Shown here piece by piece: positions 13,574 to 16,597 of a stretch of 16,597 bases of DNA. Location: assembly GCA_046727175.1 (NCBI GenBank), contig JBKPCD010000060.1, positions 1-16,597 on the forward strand, in the 5' to 3' direction. The stretch comes from JBKPCD01 sp046727175 (lineage in GTDB: Bacteria > Acidobacteriota > Vicinamibacteria > Vicinamibacterales > 2-12-FULL-66-21). Numbering within the stretch: position 1 is the first letter of the stretch; every line of letters begins with the position of its first letter. A program made the position numbers and the translations under genes. The notes under the pieces are model-generated. The model worked only from the letters and a program-made list of their open reading frames with translations, made no database searches and was not told where the DNA came from.

Positions 13574-13668
13574 CGGACAGAAATCCGGACATTTGGCGAC
13601 ACTGAGTTCTCCTTTGCGGTTCTCGGACACGTCCGTTCCGCAATGCTTTAGAATGACCGGACACTCCG
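13574..13668. promoter_or_regulatory. cluster of CGGACA/TCCG boxes
   Basis: CGGACA occurs at 13574, 13586, 13624 and 13658. Three of these are followed closely by TCCG, giving inverted arrangements: CGGA-6-TCCG (13574-13587), CGGAC-AC-GTCCG (13624-13635) and CGGA-CAC-TCCG (13658-13668). Four copies of a hexamer in 95 bp upstream of a kinase gene fits a multi-site regulator operator, or the repeated terminus of a lost insertion sequence. Confidence 0.4.
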
Positions 13669-13718
13669 TACATTCAACGCGGCCGGAACGTCTATGAAAA
13701 CATGTCGTTCTCCGCTGA

Positions 13719-13832
13719 GGAGATCCAAGGCGGCATTTGCCGTTTCTGTCAGCGGTCACGGGGGCACATGACGCGCGCGCTGAAAGACACATCGTCGTGG
13801 GCATCAACTGGACAGCGGCTCTGAAGAAATGA
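13719..13832 (+). pseudogene. 3' remnant of a paralogous Ser/Thr kinase-PD40 gene
   Basis: In the frame ending at the TGA at 13830-13832 the last residues read HIVVGINWTAALKK. The intact downstream kinase ends SPITIVLNWSAALKK, and the alignment continues upstream at PFLSAVTGAHDA against RFLINMAADAV. The frame is closed 5' by stops at 13716 and 13695, so only about 37 codons survive. The remnant's stop overlaps the start of the live kinase (ATGATG at 13829). Family knowledge: kinases of this type commonly end (L/I)NWTAALKK. Inference: an upstream tandem copy was deleted or recombined, leaving its tail. Confidence 0.6.
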
Positions 13833-16516
13833 TGGTCGCCTCTGGCTCGCGACTCGGCCCCTATGAAATCCTGTCGCCTCTCGGTGCCGGCGGCATGGGT
13901 GAGGTCTACCGCGCGCGCGACACGAACCTGAATCGCGAAGTCGCCATCAAGGTTCTGCCCGAAACGTACCGTGTCGATCTCGATCGGCTCGCCCGGCTGA
14001 GGCACGAAGCGCAGGTCCTTGCATCGCTGAATCATCCGAATATCGCGGCCATTTACGGCTTCGAGCAGTTGATCGGCGTGACGGCGCTCGTACTTGAACT
14101 GGTGGAGGGACCGACACTCGCCGACCGCCTCGCACAGGGGCCACTCCCCGTCGATGAAGCGCTGCCGATCTCGTGTCAGATCGCGGTGGCGCTCGAAGCG
14201 GCGCACGACCGAGGCATCATCCACCGCGATCTCAAGCCCGCGAATATCAAGCTGCGCCCCGATGGGACGGTGAAGGTGTTGGACTTTGGTCTCGCCAAGT
14301 CGCTCGAACGGACGGGACTTCCGAGTGACCTGACGGAGTCGCCGACCGTCCTGAGTCCCGCACCCACGCTCGCCGGGGTCATTCTGGGCACGGCTGCGTA
14401 CATGGCCCCCGAGCAGGCCCGCGGCAAGGCCGTAGACAAACGGACCGACATTTGGGCGTTTGGCTGCGTGCTCTACGAGATGCTGACGAGCAAGAGGGCT
14501 TTTGCGGCCGAGACACTGACGGACACCGTTGCCGCGATCCTCAAGAACGAGCCCGATTGGCAGGCGTTGCCGCCGGGCACGCCGGTCCGCATACAGTCAC
14601 TGATTGCGAGGTGTCTCAGGAAGGATCCGGCGCAGCGGCTTCACGACATCGCGGACGGGCGGTTCCAGATTGACGAGGTGTTCAACGATCCCGCGAGTTC
14701 GGCAGCGGTCCTGAAACCGGCCCGGGCCCATCGCGAGTGGGCCGGGTGGATCGCGGCCGCGCTGTTCCTGTGCGCAGCACTTTTTTACGCCGCGCGGCCC
14801 TCGACCTCCTCCTCGCCTGGCGATGCGGTCAGCTTTCCCGTCTTCCCTCCCGCAGGAACAGCCTTTGCCGCTGCGATCAACACCACGGTCAATGTTCCAG
14901 CATTTGCACTTTCACCAGACGGGCACGCTTTGGTGTTCAGCGCAGAGGCGGCTGGCGCCCGGCCCAGGCTGTGGGTGCGATCCCTCGATCACATGGACGC
15001 GCGCCAGCTGGCGGGAACCGAGGACGCCCAGGATCCCTTCTGGTCACCCGACAGCCGCTGGATCGGCTTCTTCGCAGACGGAAGGCTGAAGAAAGTTCCC
15101 GCCAACGGCGGAGCCGCGCAGGTGATCGCCGAGACTGTGACCGACTTCCGGGGTGCCACTTGGGGCCCCGAGGACACAATTCTGTTCGGAGGCGGACGGC
15201 AGCCGATTCTATCGGTAAACGCGGCGGGCGGAAGTACCACGCCCGTGACGGTCATCGGTGCCTCCCAGGAGGGCTCGCATCGCAATCCACACTTTCTCCC
15301 CGACGGCCGTCACTTTCTGTACTCCATCTTCGGCCGCAGGCCAGATCAAAATGGTGTGTACGTGGCCTCGCTGGATGGCAAGGCCAAAAAGCTTCTCGTT
15401 CAGGTCAGCACGACTGCGGTCTATGCGCCGCCAGGATACCTGTTGTTCGTGGACGGAGACACGCTGCTGGGCCAGGCATTTGATGCGGAGCGGCTCGAGC
15501 TCAAAGGCCAACCGTTCCTCGTTGCCGAACACGCTGGCCGGAACACCGCCTTCATGAGCGCCGTCTCGGCGTCTCGAACGGGAGCCATCTCGTATGCGGG
15601 CACTCTCTCTCAGAGCGGTCGCTTGGCATGGATTGACCGCCTGGGGAACCCGGTCGGCTCGCCAGGCACGCCGGAGGGCGACTACACCGATTTCCGACTG
15701 TCTGCCGACGAGACACGTCTGGCGGCGTCGCTGGTCAATCCGAAGACCAGCGCAGTCGAGATCTGGCTGAAAGACCTGGCGCGCGGCAGCACGTTTCGTG
15801 TGAATTCCGGTGGGCTCGTCACATCCGCTGCGCTGTGGTCTCCCGATGGAGCGCCGCTGATATTCCGGACCAACCGGGCTGGATTCGTGGAGCTCTACGA
15901 GCGGAGCGCGGCCGGCGGCGGAGACGATCGACCGGTGCTCTCTCTAGAGGCATCCCGTGCAGCTCTGTTATCGCAGAATGTCGTTCCCACCGACTGGTCG
16001 CCGGATGGCCAGCGGATCATCTTTTCCGTCGCATCGTTCGGGTCCGGCACCGACTTGTGGCTGCTCCCGCTCGGGGAAGAAGCGAAGCCCGCGAAATTTA
16101 TCACCTCACCGGCCGACGACATGCACGGCAACTTTTCGCCCGACGGCCGTCTGGTCGCGTACACGTCGAATGAGTCCGGCAGGTTCGAAGTGTATCTCGA
16201 AACATTTCCACGATCTGATCGGAAATGGTCCGTCTCCACGAACGGAGGATACGAGCCGCGGTGGCGGGCAGACGGACGCGAGATCTATTACCTCTCCGAA
16301 GAACGCAAGCTGACGGCAGTCTCGGTCGGCGCCGGTCCCTCGTTCGGCATCCCCAAGACACTCTTCCAGACCCGCGCGTCGAGCGGTGTAACCGCCAACC
16401 GCACGCATTATGTACCCAGCCGCGACGGCCAGCGGTTCCTCATCAACATGGCCGCCGACGCGGTGGCTTCACCCATCACTATCGTGCTCAACTGGAGTGC
16501 AGCGCTGAAGAAGTGA
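13829..16516 (+). CDS. Ser/Thr protein kinase with C-terminal TolB/PD40 propeller
   Basis: An 895-aa protein. The kinase domain (about 11-285) is complete: glycine loop LGAGGMGEVYRARD (19-31), Lys41 in VAIKVLPE, Glu60 of helix C, catalytic loop HRDLKPAN (Asp134, Asn139), DFG 152-154, the APE motif (193-195) and DIWAFGCVLYEML. One membrane helix follows at about 304-323 (WAGWIAAALFLCAALFYAA). Residues 340-895 are periplasmic propeller repeats with PD40 signatures: ALSPDGHALVFS, PFWSPDSRWIGFF, HFLPDGRHFLYS, ALWSPDGAPLIFR, DWSPDGQRIIFS, NFSPDGRLVAYTS and RWRADGREIYYLS. It should phosphorylate cytoplasmic proteins in response to something sensed outside. The start ATG 13829 has only a weak GAAG upstream and overlaps the stop of the remnant copy. 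The end lies 7 bp from a convergent ABC permease gene. Confidence 0.95.
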   Translation: MMVASGSRLGPYEILSPLGAGGMGEVYRARDTNLNREVAIKVLPETYRVDLDRLARLRHEAQVLASLNHPNIAAIYGFEQLIGVTALVLELVEGPTLADRLAQGPLPVDEALPISCQIAVALEAAHDRGIIHRDLKPANIKLRPDGTVKVLDFGLAKSLERTGLPSDLTESPTVLSPAPTLAGVILGTAAYMAPEQARGKAVDKRTDIWAFGCVLYEMLTSKRAFAAETLTDTVAAILKNEPDWQALPPGTPVRIQSLIARCLRKDPAQRLHDIADGRFQIDEVFNDPASSAAVLKPARAHREWAGWIAAALFLCAALFYAARPSTSSSPGDAVSFPVFPPAGTAFAAAINTTVNVPAFALSPDGHALVFSAEAAGARPRLWVRSLDHMDARQLAGTEDAQDPFWSPDSRWIGFFADGRLKKVPANGGAAQVIAETVTDFRGATWGPEDTILFGGGRQPILSVNAAGGSTTPVTVIGASQEGSHRNPHFLPDGRHFLYSIFGRRPDQNGVYVASLDGKAKKLLVQVSTTAVYAPPGYLLFVDGDTLLGQAFDAERLELKGQPFLVAEHAGRNTAFMSAVSASRTGAISYAGTLSQSGRLAWIDRLGNPVGSPGTPEGDYTDFRLSADETRLAASLVNPKTSAVEIWLKDLARGSTFRVNSGGLVTSAALWSPDGAPLIFRTNRAGFVELYERSAAGGGDDRPVLSLEASRAALLSQNVVPTDWSPDGQRIIFSVASFGSGTDLWLLPLGEEAKPAKFITSPADDMHGNFSPDGRLVAYTSNESGRFEVYLETFPRSDRKWSVSTNGGYEPRWRADGREIYYLSEERKLTAVSVGAGPSFGIPKTLFQTRASSGVTANRTHYVPSRDGQRFLINMAADAVASPITIVLNWSAALKK

Positions 16517-16523
16517 CCGGTGT

Positions 16524-16597
16524 CTACTCCGCGCGCAGCGCTTCGATGATGTCGATCCGCGACGCACGCGCGGCGGGCAGCCACGACGCCACAACTG
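16524..16597 (-). CDS. ABC transporter permease (ADOP/MacB-FtsX type), C-terminal end only
   Basis: Partial, cut by the window edge. The minus-strand frame ends WLPAARASRIDIIEALRAE and a TAG stop. The motif PAxRAxRxDPxxALRxE is the hallmark C-terminus of FtsX-like permeases of the MacB and ADOP families; here the DP is replaced by DI. Such permeases power export of antibiotics, peptides or lipoproteins with an ATPase partner; in acidobacteria the long ADOP form is often found in many copies near Ser/Thr kinases and PadR regulators. The rest of the gene lies beyond the window. Confidence 0.8.
   Translation of the reverse strand, partial: VVASWLPAARASRIDIIEALRAE

Larger units (their letters stand above)
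13387..13718. other. gene-free stretch upstream of the Ser/Thr kinase
   Basis: No convincing gene is seen. Contents: the OMP Shine-Dalgarno, a small hairpin CGGCAA-CAAT-TTGCCG at 13483-13498, and four CGGACA boxes between 13574 and 13668. The OMP promoter (minus) and probably the kinase promoter (plus) lie here. Confidence 0.6.

Noticed and set aside
13560..13640. Sigma-54 promoter (TGGC...TTGC) upstream of the kinase
   Set aside because: TTTGGCGACACTGAG has no TTGC at the required distance.
13409..13651. Plus-strand frame of 80 aa before the kinase
   Set aside because: No fold or signal is visible, no ribosome-binding site, and it spans the repeated CGGACA boxes.
13571..14224. Minus-strand frame of 217 aa reaching into the CGGACA region
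   Set aside because: Most of it is antisense to the kinase domain; no recognisable motif and no Shine-Dalgarno.
14737..15483. Plus-strand frame of 248 aa
   Set aside because: It is a +1 shadow of the PD40 region of the kinase gene.

Overview
The window looks like chromosomal DNA of a high-GC Gram-negative soil bacterium, most likely an Acidobacteriota member of the Vicinamibacteria type. This is inferred from gene families, not from a marker gene. The supporting signs are a Ser/Thr protein kinase fused through one membrane helix to a periplasmic TolB/PD40 propeller, the C-terminal tail of an ADOP/MacB-type ABC permease, a very large ankyrin protein with a soil-bacterial N-terminal module, a PAL-like NHL propeller next to a secreted cupin, and an outer-membrane beta-barrel protein.

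Layout. 1-369: a minus-strand tRNA-Lys(UUU) with encoded CCA, then gene-free DNA with an octamer tandem repeat. 370-3194, all minus: a small ABM-like (dimeric alpha-beta barrel) protein, a four-helix membrane protein, and a GH15 glucoamylase/trehalase-like enzyme; the last two overlap by 4 bp (GTGA) and probably form an operon. 3195-3788: a divergent intergenic region and a small plus-strand degenerate receiver protein. 3789-5966, minus: a hybrid PAS-GAF-HisKA-HATPase-REC kinase. 6184-9258, plus: a 1024-aa ankyrin repeat protein. 9260-9637, minus: a zinc-ribbon protein. 9767-10546, plus: a Tat-signal S51 peptidase E-like protein. 10567-10761, minus: a small two-helix membrane protein. 10883-12712, plus: a two-gene operon of a secreted NHL propeller and a secreted cupin, perhaps followed by a short or truncated signal-peptide ORF. 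12832-13386, minus: an OMP_b-brl-like outer-membrane protein. 13387-13828: gene-free DNA with a cluster of CGGACA boxes and the decayed 3' end of a kinase paralogue. 13829-16516, plus: the intact Ser/Thr kinase-PD40 protein. 16524-16597, minus: the permease tail.

The window is mainly environmental sensing (hybrid histidine kinase, solo receiver, Ser/Thr kinase), envelope or periplasmic proteins (NHL, cupin, OMP, exported peptidase-like protein) and alpha-glucan or trehalose metabolism (GH15). I did not find a phage, CRISPR array, toxin-antitoxin or defence locus. The most informative unexplained points are the kinase remnant abutting the live kinase start, the CGGACA cluster before it, a solo receiver that has lost its phosphorylation residues, a dispersed intergenic repeat flanking the hybrid kinase locus, and the short signal-peptide ORF that ends in a perfect hairpin.
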